The position numbers and the translations under genes are program-made. From assembly GCA_963748985.1 (NCBI GenBank), contig CAVVKQ010000027.1:43634-107633 (forward strand): a stretch of 64,000 nucleotides of DNA, written 5' to 3'. This DNA comes from RPQJ01 sp963748985 (GTDB taxonomy: Bacteria > Pseudomonadota > Gammaproteobacteria > Steroidobacterales > Steroidobacteraceae). Within the stretch, counting starts at the first letter, position 1; each line of letters starts with the position of its first letter. Shown in pieces: positions 1 to 7,655 of this stretch. The notes beneath the pieces were generated by a model. It did not search any database. It saw only the letters and a program-made list of their open reading frames with translations, and was not told where the DNA came from.

Positions 1-311
1 CCAGGGCGGAAGTTCTCGAGCAGGAAGTCCGATTCCGCCACCAGCGACTTCAGGATTTCCTGGCCTTCGGGCAGGCGCAGGTCGAGCGTGATCGCCTTCT
101 TGTTGCGGGCCACGACGGGCCACCACAGCGACTTGCCGTGCGCCTTCTCGCGGCCCCAGACCCGCATCGGGTCGCCCTGGCCCGGCGGTTCGACCTTGAT
201 CACCTCGGCGCCGAAGTCGCCGAGCAGCTGGCCGCAGAAGGGGCCTGCGAGCAGGGTGCCGAGCTCGATCACGCGCAGCCCGGCGAGCGGGCCCGGGGCT
301 GGACCGGTCAT
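1..311 (-). CDS. CaiB/BaiF-family CoA-transferase (partial, N-terminal part)
   Basis: The gene runs off the left edge, so only about the first 103 residues are visible. The N-terminus shows the class III CoA-transferase Rossmann-like pattern: LAGLRVIELG, then LLAGPFCGQLLGDFGAEVIKVE, then a GDPMR and a RNKKAITLDLR segment. Family members move CoA between carboxylic acids through an aspartyl-CoA intermediate; the catalytic Asp lies beyond the edge. The ATG at 311 is preceded by an AAGGTG ribosome-binding sequence. It is divergent from the HMG-CoA-lyase-like operon, which suggests a shared acyl-CoA catabolic role. The substrate cannot be told. Confidence 0.85.
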   Translation of the reverse strand, partial: MTGPAPGPLAGLRVIELGTLLAGPFCGQLLGDFGAEVIKVEPPGQGDPMRVWGREKAHGKSLWWPVVARNKKAITLDLRLPEGQEILKSLVAESDFLLENFRP

Positions 312-383
312 GAGGTCACCTTGGGGATCACCTTGTATTCGATGAGCATGGTTCCTAACCTTGGTCGTGCACGCCCGGTTCAA

Positions 384-403
384 ATGTTATATTAATATAC
401 ATT
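384..403. promoter_or_regulatory. AT-rich palindrome between divergent genes, putative operator/promoter
   Basis: The 12-base perfect palindrome TATATTAATATA (388-399), flanked by ATG and CAT, is a strong AT-rich island in GC-rich sequence. It sits between the divergent CoA-transferase and lyase genes, 27 bases before the lyase start. A dimeric repressor site overlapping the -10 region is a reasonable inference. No regulator gene is visible next to it. Confidence 0.4.
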
Positions 404-426
404 AGATAGGTTTCAGCCGCGACCGG

Positions 427-1353
427 ATGCCCTCCATGAGCACGCACGTCGACATCGTCGAAGTCGGTCCCCGCGATGGGTTGCAGAGCGAGCCTGGCGT
501 GTTCCCGACCGCGGCCAAGGTCGAGTTCATTCGGCGCGCGCTCGCCGCCGGGTTGCGGCGTGTCGAGGTTGCGAGCTTCGTCCATCCGCAGAAGGTGCCG
601 CAGATGGCCGACGCCGAAGCAGTGCTGCAGGCGCTCGGTGCACCACCCCCGGGAGTGCACTTCATCGGCCTGGTGCTCAACCGCAAGGGATTCGAGCGGG
701 CGGTGGCGGCGGGATGCAACGAGATCGGCATGGCGGTGGTCGCCAGCGACACGTTCAATCGTCGCAACCAGGGGGTGTCGACGGATGAATCCATCGCAGC
801 CTGGCTCGAGATCGCGCGTTCGGCGGAGCAGGAGGGCATCCGAGCCCAGGTGACTGTCTCGGCGGTGTGCGGTTGTCCGTTCGAAGGTGAAATCGCGGTG
901 GAACGAGTCGTCGAAGTCGCCAGGCGCGTCGGCGAAGCCCGGCCATTCGAGATCGCGCTGGCCGATACCATCGGCGTCGGCGTCCCCACGCAGGTGACCG
1001 AGATCGTTTCGCGAGTGCGCGAGGCCGTACCGGGCATTTCTTTGCGCTGCCACTTTCACAACACCCGCAACACCGGCTTTGCCAACGCGTTCGCCGCGTT
1101 GCACGCAGGCGTGCGCACGCTCGATGCCAGCCTCGGCGGCATTGGCGGCTGTCCCTTTGCGCCGGCGGCCACGGGCAACATCGCCACCGAAGACCTGCTT
1201 TATCAACTGCATCGCGCCGGTTACCAGACCGGCGTCTCGCTCGATGCCGCCATCGCAACCGGCAAGTGGCTGCAGGAGCAGCTCGGGCGCAGCGTGCCCG
1301 GCATGCTGGTGAAGGCGGGCGGATTTCCAAGGCCGGCGACCGCGACGGCCTGA
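427..1353 (+). CDS. Hydroxymethylglutaryl-CoA lyase family protein
   Basis: A 308-residue DRE-TIM metallolyase. The signature VEVGPRDGLQSE is at residues 12-23, an LADTIGVG segment is central, and the HMG-CoA-lyase loop GGIGGCPFAPAATGN near residue 240 carries the conserved cysteine. Family members cleave 3-hydroxy-3-methylglutaryl-CoA to acetyl-CoA and acetoacetate, in leucine catabolism or with related acyl-CoAs. The length is normal. The start is 427 or the in-frame ATG at 436; neither has a strong ribosome-binding site. It leads a co-directional run with the two hydantoinase-like subunits and an amidase-like gene, so its physiological substrate may not be HMG-CoA. Confidence 0.88.
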   Translation: MPSMSTHVDIVEVGPRDGLQSEPGVFPTAAKVEFIRRALAAGLRRVEVASFVHPQKVPQMADAEAVLQALGAPPPGVHFIGLVLNRKGFERAVAAGCNEIGMAVVASDTFNRRNQGVSTDESIAAWLEIARSAEQEGIRAQVTVSAVCGCPFEGEIAVERVVEVARRVGEARPFEIALADTIGVGVPTQVTEIVSRVREAVPGISLRCHFHNTRNTGFANAFAALHAGVRTLDASLGGIGGCPFAPAATGNIATEDLLYQLHRAGYQTGVSLDAAIATGKWLQEQLGRSVPGMLVKAGGFPRPATATA

Positions 1354-1379
1354 CGACCACGTACACAACAGGTGACTGC

Positions 1380-3530
1380 ATGACTTACCGACTCGGCGTC
1401 GACGTGGGCGGGACTTTCACCGACCTGCTGCTGGTGAACGAAAGGACGGGGCAGACGTGGAAGGCCAAGGTGTCCTCCACGCCCCGCGACCAGTCGGAGG
1501 GCGTGCTGCGTGGCATCGAGCGCGTCTGCGGGCTCGCGGCGATCTCCGCCGAGGAAATCGACCACGTCATGCACGGCACCACCGTCGCGACCAACACGGT
1601 GCTCACGGGCACCGGTGCGCGCGTGGGCCTCGTCACCACCAAGGGCTATCGACAGGTGCTGCAGATTGCACGCAGCTTCGTGCCGGGCGGCCTCGGCGGC
1701 TGGGTCATCTACAACAAGTCGCTGCCGATGGCGCCGCTCGCGCTGACGATCGAGGCGGACGAGCGAGTCGGTTCCAAGGGTGACGTGGTCACGGTGCTGA
1801 ACGAAGCAAAGCTGCGCGACGAACTGCGCGCCCTCGGCGCAAAGAACATCGAAGCGCTCACCGTCTCGCTGATCAATGCGTTCGCCAACGACAAGCATGA
1901 GCGCCGCATCAAGGAGATCGCGCAGGAAGTCCTGCCGGGCATCCCGGTGTCGCTGTCGTCGGAAGTCGTGCCCGAGATGCAGGAGTACGAGCGCACCGTC
2001 ACCACGGTCGCCAACTCGTACGTGCGTCCGCGCGTGCAGAAATACGTCAAGAACCTGCAGTCGAAGCTCGACGCCAAGGCGAAGCGGGTCAAGCTGCACA
2101 TCCTGCGTTCCGACGGCGGCCTCGCCTCGGCCAGGAGCGCCGAGGATTTCCCGGTCAACCTGTTGATGTCGGGCCCGGCGGGTGGCGTCACGGGAGCGCT
2201 CTGGGTGGCGGTGCAGGCGGGGTTCCCGAACCTGCTCACGGTGGACGTCGGCGGCACCTCGACGGACGTCGCATTGATCATGAACGGCCAGCCGCGGCTG
2301 CGGCGTGAAACGACGGTGGGCGACGTCACGGTGCGTGCCTCGTCGGTCGACATCCGCACAGTGGGAGCGGGGGGCGGTTCGATCGCTCACGTTCCCGAAC
2401 TCACCGGCGCACTTCGCGTCGGCCCGCAATCGGCCGGTGCCGATCCGGGTCCGGCCGCGTACGGCAAGGGAGGTGTTGAGCCGACTGTGACCGACGCAAA
2501 TGTCGTGCTCGGGTACCTGCCGGAACAGCAGCGCCTGGGTGGCGACATGGCTCTCGACCGCGGACTGGCACGGAAGTCGGTCGAGAAGATTGCCAGGTCG
2601 CTCGGCAAGACGCCCAAGGATGCTGCACTCGGCATCTATGAGATCGTCAACGAGAACATGGTCGGTGCCCTGCGCCTCGTGTCGGTCGAGCAGGGCCACG
2701 ATCCGCGCGATTACGCGCTGATCGCGTTCGGCGGCGCCGGTCCGTTGCACGCCAACGCGCTGTCGCGCCTGCTCGGTTCGTGGCCGTCGATCATCCCGCC
2801 CGGTCCGGGCGTGTTGTGCGCACTCGGTGACGCCACGACGGCGGTCCGCGACGAATCCTCGCGCACCTTCATCCGCAAGTTCTCGGAAACGGGTGCGGCG
2901 GACATCGCGAAGCAACTGAAGGCACTGGCCGTCGACGCAGCCAGGGGTCTTGCGGCCGAGAAGGTCGCTGCATCCGAGATGGAGTTCGGCTACCAGGTCG
3001 ACGTGCGCTATCACGGCCAGGGCCTGCGGCTTACGGTCGACGTGGACTTGAAGCGTCTCGAGCGGGAGGGCCTCGCAGCGATCTCCGGTCCATTCGACGC
3101 GGAGCACACCCGGCTCTTCACTTTCGCGCTGCCGCTCGAGCACGAATTCGTTGCGTTGCGGGCGGTGGTGCAGGGCAAGGGCATCAGCATCAAGCGTCAG
3201 GTCATCGCGAAGGGCGGGGCGAGCGCGGCCGCGGCCGCGGTCGGCAAGCAGAAGTCGTACATGGACGGCAAGGACTGCGTTGCGACGGTCTACGACCGCG
3301 CAATGCTCAAGGCCGGCAACCGGATAGCCGGCCCGGCGATCGTGATGGAAATGGACGCGACCTCGGTGATCCTGCCGCGGCACCACGGCAAGGTGGATGC
3401 CTACGGCAACATCCTGATCTATCCCGACGATTACCGGGCGCCGAAGAAGAAAGTGGTCACGGCGAAGCCGAAGGCGGCTCCCACGAAAGTCCGGCGAGCG
3501 GCGAAGAAAGCCGTTCGCAGGACTAAGTAA
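1380..3530 (+). CDS. Hydantoinase/oxoprolinase subunit A family protein (HyuA-like)
   Basis: About 716 residues. The N-terminal GVDVGGTFTDLLLV is the hydantoinase A signature, followed by MHGTTVATNTVL near residue 60 and the ATPase-like LLMSGPAGGVTGA near 260. These ATP-dependent cyclic amidases (N-methylhydantoinase, 5-oxoprolinase, acetone/acetophenone carboxylase) work with a B subunit, which follows 36 bases downstream. The ATG at 1380 fits the family start; the open frame extends upstream but without homology. The last 28 or so residues are rich in Lys, Ala and Arg, which is atypical for the family. The substrate is uncertain; the amidase-like gene downstream favours a hydantoin-type ring. 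Confidence 0.88.
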   Translation: MTYRLGVDVGGTFTDLLLVNERTGQTWKAKVSSTPRDQSEGVLRGIERVCGLAAISAEEIDHVMHGTTVATNTVLTGTGARVGLVTTKGYRQVLQIARSFVPGGLGGWVIYNKSLPMAPLALTIEADERVGSKGDVVTVLNEAKLRDELRALGAKNIEALTVSLINAFANDKHERRIKEIAQEVLPGIPVSLSSEVVPEMQEYERTVTTVANSYVRPRVQKYVKNLQSKLDAKAKRVKLHILRSDGGLASARSAEDFPVNLLMSGPAGGVTGALWVAVQAGFPNLLTVDVGGTSTDVALIMNGQPRLRRETTVGDVTVRASSVDIRTVGAGGGSIAHVPELTGALRVGPQSAGADPGPAAYGKGGVEPTVTDANVVLGYLPEQQRLGGDMALDRGLARKSVEKIARSLGKTPKDAALGIYEIVNENMVGALRLVSVEQGHDPRDYALIAFGGAGPLHANALSRLLGSWPSIIPPGPGVLCALGDATTAVRDESSRTFIRKFSETGAADIAKQLKALAVDAARGLAAEKVAASEMEFGYQVDVRYHGQGLRLTVDVDLKRLEREGLAAISGPFDAEHTRLFTFALPLEHEFVALRAVVQGKGISIKRQVIAKGGASAAAAAVGKQKSYMDGKDCVATVYDRAMLKAGNRIAGPAIVMEMDATSVILPRHHGKVDAYGNILIYPDDYRAPKKKVVTAKPKAAPTKVRRAAKKAVRRTK

Positions 3531-3566
3531 CAGCCCGCCCGCCGCAACGAATCCGGAGATACGCAC

Positions 3567-5477
3567 ATGCCCGCCACGATCATCCAGCGCAACAAGAAGC
3601 CGATGAAGAAGGTGAAGGTCGATTCCGTCACCATCGACATCATCGAAAGCGCCCTGCGCAATGCCCGCTACGAGATGGACACCGTGCTGTTCCGCACGGC
3701 CATGTCGCCCGGCATCCGCGAGCAACACGACGAATTCCCGATGATTGCGAACCTCGACGGCAAGATGGTCGTCGGCCAGTTCGGCTCGTTCATCTGGGGC
3801 TTCATGCAGGGGTACGACGGCACGGTCGAGGAAGGCGACGTCTTCCTGACCAACGATCCGTACTCGGTCAACGGCGCGATCAGCCACCAGAACGACTGGC
3901 TCATGCTGATGCCCGTGTTCAAGGACGGCCGCATCATCGCCTGGTCGGCGATGTTCGGGCACATGACGGATGTCGGCGGCAAGGTACCGGGCTCGCTGCC
4001 CACCGATGCACGCACGATCTACGAGGAGGGCGTGTCCGTTCCGCCCATCAAGATCATCAAGGGCGGCCAGCTGCAGGACGACCTGCTCAAGGTGATCCTG
4101 CACAACTGCCGCCTGCCGACGTGGAACTTCTCGGATTTCAACGCGATCGTGGCGGCGTTGCGCACGGCTGCCATCCGCTGCGTCGAGATTTCGACGCGCT
4201 TCGGCGACGACGTGTTCTATTCGGCGATGGACGCGATGCTCGAGCGCAACAAGCGCGCGATGCGTCAGCTCATCCGCCAGACGGTGCCGGAAAAGAAGCA
4301 GTACTTCGAGGACTACATCTGCGACGACGGCCTGAACATGGGCCCGTACAAGATCGCGTGCACGATGTGGCGCGAAGGGGACAAGTGCATTTTCGACTTC
4401 ACGGGCACCGATCCGCAGTCGATCTCGTCGATCAACTTCCTGTTGAACGAAGAGATGTTCAAGATGTTCGCGGGCGTCTACATGATCATGGTGTTCGACC
4501 CGCAGATCCTGTTCAACGACGGCTTCTACGACCTGATGGAAGTTCGCATCCCGCCGGGCACCTTGCTCAAGCCCTTGAAGCCTGCTGCGCTGTCGTGCCG
4601 CACGCACGCGCTCGGCCGGATTTTCGACATCCTCGGCGGGCTGCTCGGCCAGGGCAATCCGGCCTTCATGTGCGCTGCGGGCTTTTCGGACAGCCCGCAC
4701 TTCATGTACTCGGGTTACAAGTCGACGGGCGAGTGGTACCAGCTGTACCAGATTACATTCGGCGGCATCCCGGGCAAGCCCTTCGGCGACGGGCCGGACG
4801 GTCACTCGCTGTGGCCATCGTTCACCAACGTGCCGAACGAGTTCCTCGAGAGCTACTTCCCGCTGCGCATCGACATCTACGAGACGATCCCTGACACCGG
4901 CGGCGCGGGCAAGAATCGCGGCGGCAACGGCCTGCGCATCGGTTACCGCTTCCTCGAGCAGGGCGAGATCTCCATCCATGACGATCGCTGGCTGACCTAC
5001 CCGTGGGGTGTCAACGGCGGCCTGCCGGGCGCCCGCAGCAAGAAGACACTGGTGCGGGCGGATGGCACCGAAGAACTGCTGCCGTCGAAGATCGATCGCG
5101 TGAAGGTCAATGAAGGCGACCTGCTGCTCTCCGATACGTGGGGCGGCGGCGGTTGCGGCGATCCGTTCGAACGCGAAATCGAAAAAGTGGTGTTCGACGT
5201 GCAGGCCGGTCTGGTGACGCCGCAGGGGGCGCTCAATTACGGCGTCGTCATCAATACCGACCTCACGGCGGACGTTGCGGCAACCAGGAAACTCCGTGCG
5301 AAGCTTGCGGCCGAGCGCGGGCCGGTACCGCTGTTCGACCGTGGCTTCACGTCGATCGAGTCGCTCAAGGAGCGCTGCAAGGCCGAGACCGGCCACGATG
5401 CCCCACGGCAACCCCGGTTCTCCGAGCGCGTGCTCAAGTCGGCCGGGGTGGGCGGGAAGAAGACGAAGGCGGCCTGA
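3567..5477 (+). CDS. Hydantoinase/oxoprolinase subunit B family protein (HyuB-like)
   Basis: A 636-residue partner of the preceding A subunit. Family features are FRTAMSPGIREQHDEF near residues 44-59, a TNDPY segment near 96, HMTDVGGKVPGS near 132, and the C-terminal GGAGKNRGGNGLRIGYRF and WGGGGCGDPFERE. A and B subunits together open cyclic amides or carboxylate ketones with ATP. The ATG at 3567 follows a CGGAGA-type ribosome-binding site; a second ATG at 3603 is possible. The N-terminus (RNKKPMKKVK) and C-terminus (GGKKTKAA) are basic, echoing the basic tail of the A subunit. The stop is two bases before the next ATG, so the genes are probably co-transcribed. Confidence 0.88.
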   Translation: MPATIIQRNKKPMKKVKVDSVTIDIIESALRNARYEMDTVLFRTAMSPGIREQHDEFPMIANLDGKMVVGQFGSFIWGFMQGYDGTVEEGDVFLTNDPYSVNGAISHQNDWLMLMPVFKDGRIIAWSAMFGHMTDVGGKVPGSLPTDARTIYEEGVSVPPIKIIKGGQLQDDLLKVILHNCRLPTWNFSDFNAIVAALRTAAIRCVEISTRFGDDVFYSAMDAMLERNKRAMRQLIRQTVPEKKQYFEDYICDDGLNMGPYKIACTMWREGDKCIFDFTGTDPQSISSINFLLNEEMFKMFAGVYMIMVFDPQILFNDGFYDLMEVRIPPGTLLKPLKPAALSCRTHALGRIFDILGGLLGQGNPAFMCAAGFSDSPHFMYSGYKSTGEWYQLYQITFGGIPGKPFGDGPDGHSLWPSFTNVPNEFLESYFPLRIDIYETIPDTGGAGKNRGGNGLRIGYRFLEQGEISIHDDRWLTYPWGVNGGLPGARSKKTLVRADGTEELLPSKIDRVKVNEGDLLLSDTWGGGGCGDPFEREIEKVVFDVQAGLVTPQGALNYGVVINTDLTADVAATRKLRAKLAAERGPVPLFDRGFTSIESLKERCKAETGHDAPRQPRFSERVLKSAGVGGKKTKAA

Positions 5478-5478
5478 A

Positions 5479-6294
5479 ATGGCCGGCATTGCAGCCGATA
5501 CGTACACCACGGTCGGCTACAGCTCGCCGAGCTTCACTGCCGGGCTCCGCCCGGCCGTGCTCGTCGTCGACTTCCAGCTGGCCTTCACCGATCCACGCTG
5601 GCCACTGGGTGGCCTGCCGTTGATCCACGCGGCACGTGATCGCACGGCCGACCTGCTCGGTATTGCGCGAGCCAAGGACGTGCCGGTCGCGGCCTGTTAC
5701 ACGGCATATGGCAGTCTCGCCGACATGCCGTTCTGGAAGGTCAAACCCGTCCGCGACGAGTTCTTCTACGGCGATCCCTGCACGGAGATGGATCCAAAGA
5801 TCCACGACGCGCGCAACTTCACGTACTGCAAGAACGCGCCATCGATGTTCTTCCAGACGCCGCTGATCACGTTCCTGGTCAAGCAGCGGGTCGACACGGT
5901 GATCGTCACGGGCTGCACCACCAGCGGCTGTGTGCGCGCCACGATCGTCGACGCATTCTCGTACGGCTTCCGGGTACTCGTGCCGGACGAATGCTGCGGC
6001 GATGCGGAGGAGGGGCCGCACCGGGCGAACCTGGCCGACGTCGGTCGCCGTTATGCCGACGTGACGACTACAGCCGAGGTCGTGAAGTACATCAATGGGC
6101 TAAGGCCGCGCGCTGATCAACGGCTCTGCAGGCGGTCGATCCGGGACCTTCCCCCGAGCTTGGAAAGGCAGACACGCGCTCGGGGGAAGGTCCCGGATCA
6201 ACCGCTGCAGTGGCAGCAGCGCCTCATCCTCTCGTGCACTCGGAATAAATACAGCGGACGGTGCTGTCAGGCGCTCGATCCGGCATTGTCCTGA
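5479..6294 (+). CDS. Isochorismatase-fold cysteine hydrolase, N-carbamoylsarcosine amidase-like
   Basis: A 271-residue protein of the isochorismatase/CSHase fold. The triad is visible: Asp31 (VVDFQ), Lys118 (YCKNA) and Cys151 in VTGCTTSGCVRAT. The GCTTSGCVRA context is the form seen in N-carbamoylsarcosine amidases, which hydrolyse an N-carbamoyl amino acid to the amino acid, ammonia and CO2. After a HyuAB pair this would complete opening and decarbamoylation of a hydantoin-like ring (inference). Family homology ends near residue 208. The remaining ~60 residues are read through an intergenic hairpin repeat, so the C-terminus is probably recently acquired or unstructured. Confidence 0.82.
   Translation: MAGIAADTYTTVGYSSPSFTAGLRPAVLVVDFQLAFTDPRWPLGGLPLIHAARDRTADLLGIARAKDVPVAACYTAYGSLADMPFWKVKPVRDEFFYGDPCTEMDPKIHDARNFTYCKNAPSMFFQTPLITFLVKQRVDTVIVTGCTTSGCVRATIVDAFSYGFRVLVPDECCGDAEEGPHRANLADVGRRYADVTTTAEVVKYINGLRPRADQRLCRRSIRDLPPSLERQTRARGKVPDQPLQWQQRLILSCTRNKYSGRCCQALDPALS
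6126..6210. repeat. Long-stem hairpin repeat with conserved loop (copy A1)
   Basis: Left arm 6126-6158, loop 6159-6178 (CTTGGAAAGGCAGACACGCG), right arm 6179-6210. The arms match over about 32 bp with one bulged G and one wobble. It lies inside the 3' end of the isochorismatase-like frame and before the convergent symporter gene. The same loop recurs near 16.4, 21.4, 38.9 and 39.3 kb. Confidence 0.9.
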
Positions 6295-6349
6295 CGCGCG
6301 CGTGTCTGCCTTTCCAAGCGCGGCAGGACAATGCCGGGTCGAGCGCCTG
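6268..6349. repeat. Long-stem hairpin repeat with conserved loop (copy A2)
   Basis: Arms 6268-6293 and 6324-6349 pair over 26 bp with a single G-T wobble. The 30-base loop holds the conserved core in the opposite orientation to A1 (CGCGTGTCTGCCTTTCCAAG). The upstream stop codon of the isochorismatase-like gene falls at its left edge. The ~57-base spacer from A1 is similar to the spacer in the 21.5-kb array, so A1-spacer-A2 is one composite unit. Confidence 0.9.
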
Positions 6350-6370
6350 CATCGACCGCCTGCAGCGAGC

Positions 6371-6390
6371 CACGTGTCTGCCTTTCCAAA
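6371..6390. repeat. Solitary copy of the hairpin loop core
   Basis: CACGTGTCTGCCTTTCCAAA repeats the loop core without matched arms. The sequence just before it (CGACCGCCTGCAG) equals an arm of copy A1, so this looks like a half unit. It lies just past the 3' end of the symporter gene on the other strand. Confidence 0.75.
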
Positions 6391-6406
6391 TTGCGAAAGG
6401 ACAGCT

Positions 6407-7651
6407 TCAGCCGTGCGTTGGTTCGGATTCATCGACCAGCACCGTGACGGCAACATCGGCCGTAACGTTGCCGATGGTGCGGAAGATGTCCGGGATGATC
6501 TCGACCGCGACCAGGATGCCGAGCACTTCGATCGGCAGGCCGAGCGCGGCACAGATCGGTGCGACGCTGGCAATGAACGACACCTGGCCCGGCAGGCCGA
6601 CCGAGCCGATGCTGACCGCGATCGCGACCAGGATAGCGCCCGCCATCTGCAGCAGGGTGGGCTCGATTCCGTACATTGCAGCGACGAAGAAGCACACCCC
6701 CAGGTTGCCGAGCGGACTCGTGTAGCGGAACACCGCGACCGCCAGGGGCAGGACCAGGTGCACGACCCGCGGCGTCACCTCGAGCCGCTCGCGCGCGCAT
6801 TCGATCATCGCGGGTAACGTCGCGAGCGAACTCTGGGTGCTGGCGGCCACCACCTGCACCGGCGCGACCGCCACGGTGAACCGCCGCACGCCCACGCGGC
6901 CGTACAGGCCGACGACGACGTAGATCGCGAGAATCGCGATCGCAATGACCAGCGCGACAGTGACCGCGTATTGCAGGAGCAGACCTGCCGCGCCGACACC
7001 GGCCTGCCGGCCGACTCCCAGCGCGAGCGCGAACACACCGATCGGCGCCAGCACCAGCACCCAGTGCACGATCACGACCATTGCTTCGGCCATGGCGGTG
7101 AAGAAGCCCGTCAGCACGAGCCGCTGGGCCTGCGGCAGTCTCGTCGCGGCGAAACCGAACAGGATCGCGAACACGACCAGGGCGAGGATGGCGTTGTCCG
7201 CGGCGGCGGCGATGATGTTCGGGGGCAGCAACTGCTGCGCCCACTGCGACCAGCTGATCGAGGGCGCCGCCTGCGCGGAACCGCTGCCGACTCCGGCCAG
7301 GAAGGCATCCGCCGTGCCGCGATCCACCGGCCACAACGCCAGCAGCCCCTGGGACAGCAGTGCGGCAAGCACGCCAGCCAGCAGCAGGAGCCCGGCAAAC
7401 CAGCTGATCGCGCGCGTCGCCAGCCGTCCGGTCGCCATCGCGTCCGAGACGCTGGCCACCGCCGAGACGAGCATCGCGAACACCAGCGGCCCGACCGTCA
7501 TGCGCAGCGCGTTGAGCCACAGCGTGCCGATCGATTCCAGCGCACCCGCGATTTCGTGCACGGCCTCGCCGCCCGCGTGATCGATCCACGCGCCGAGCGC
7601 GATGCCTGCGGCGAGCGAGCCGAGGACAAGCCAATGGCGCAGGGGTGCCAT
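6407..7651 (-). CDS. Dicarboxylate/amino acid:cation symporter (DAACS family)
   Basis: A 414-residue membrane protein with about eight hydrophobic segments. Family motifs are AASTQSSLATLPAM (serine-rich re-entrant loop), GLPGQVSFIASVAP (second re-entrant hairpin) and the C-terminal VEIIPDIFRTIGNVTADVAVTVLV, close to the DxxRTxxNVxGD signature. It would import a C4-dicarboxylate or acidic amino acid with Na+ or H+. The upstream hydrolase gene ends 4 bases before its ATG, so the two form an operon. Transcription runs towards the A-type hairpin repeats, which may serve as its terminator. Confidence 0.9.
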   Translation of the reverse strand: MAPLRHWLVLGSLAAGIALGAWIDHAGGEAVHEIAGALESIGTLWLNALRMTVGPLVFAMLVSAVASVSDAMATGRLATRAISWFAGLLLLAGVLAALLSQGLLALWPVDRGTADAFLAGVGSGSAQAAPSISWSQWAQQLLPPNIIAAAADNAILALVVFAILFGFAATRLPQAQRLVLTGFFTAMAEAMVVIVHWVLVLAPIGVFALALGVGRQAGVGAAGLLLQYAVTVALVIAIAILAIYVVVGLYGRVGVRRFTVAVAPVQVVAASTQSSLATLPAMIECARERLEVTPRVVHLVLPLAVAVFRYTSPLGNLGVCFFVAAMYGIEPTLLQMAGAILVAIAVSIGSVGLPGQVSFIASVAPICAALGLPIEVLGILVAVEIIPDIFRTIGNVTADVAVTVLVDESEPTHG

Positions 7652-7655
7652 CGGG

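Noticed and set aside
1221..5510. A 1429-codon open frame on the minus strand opposite the hydantoinase genes
   Set aside because: It is a shadow frame of GC-rich coding sequence: Arg/His/Val/Asp-rich composition, no domain, and it lies fully opposite well-supported genes.
6126..6349. Hairpin repeats as integron attC sites
   Set aside because: They lack the RYYYAAC core sites and cassette genes, no integrase is present, and the conserved part is the loop rather than the stem ends.
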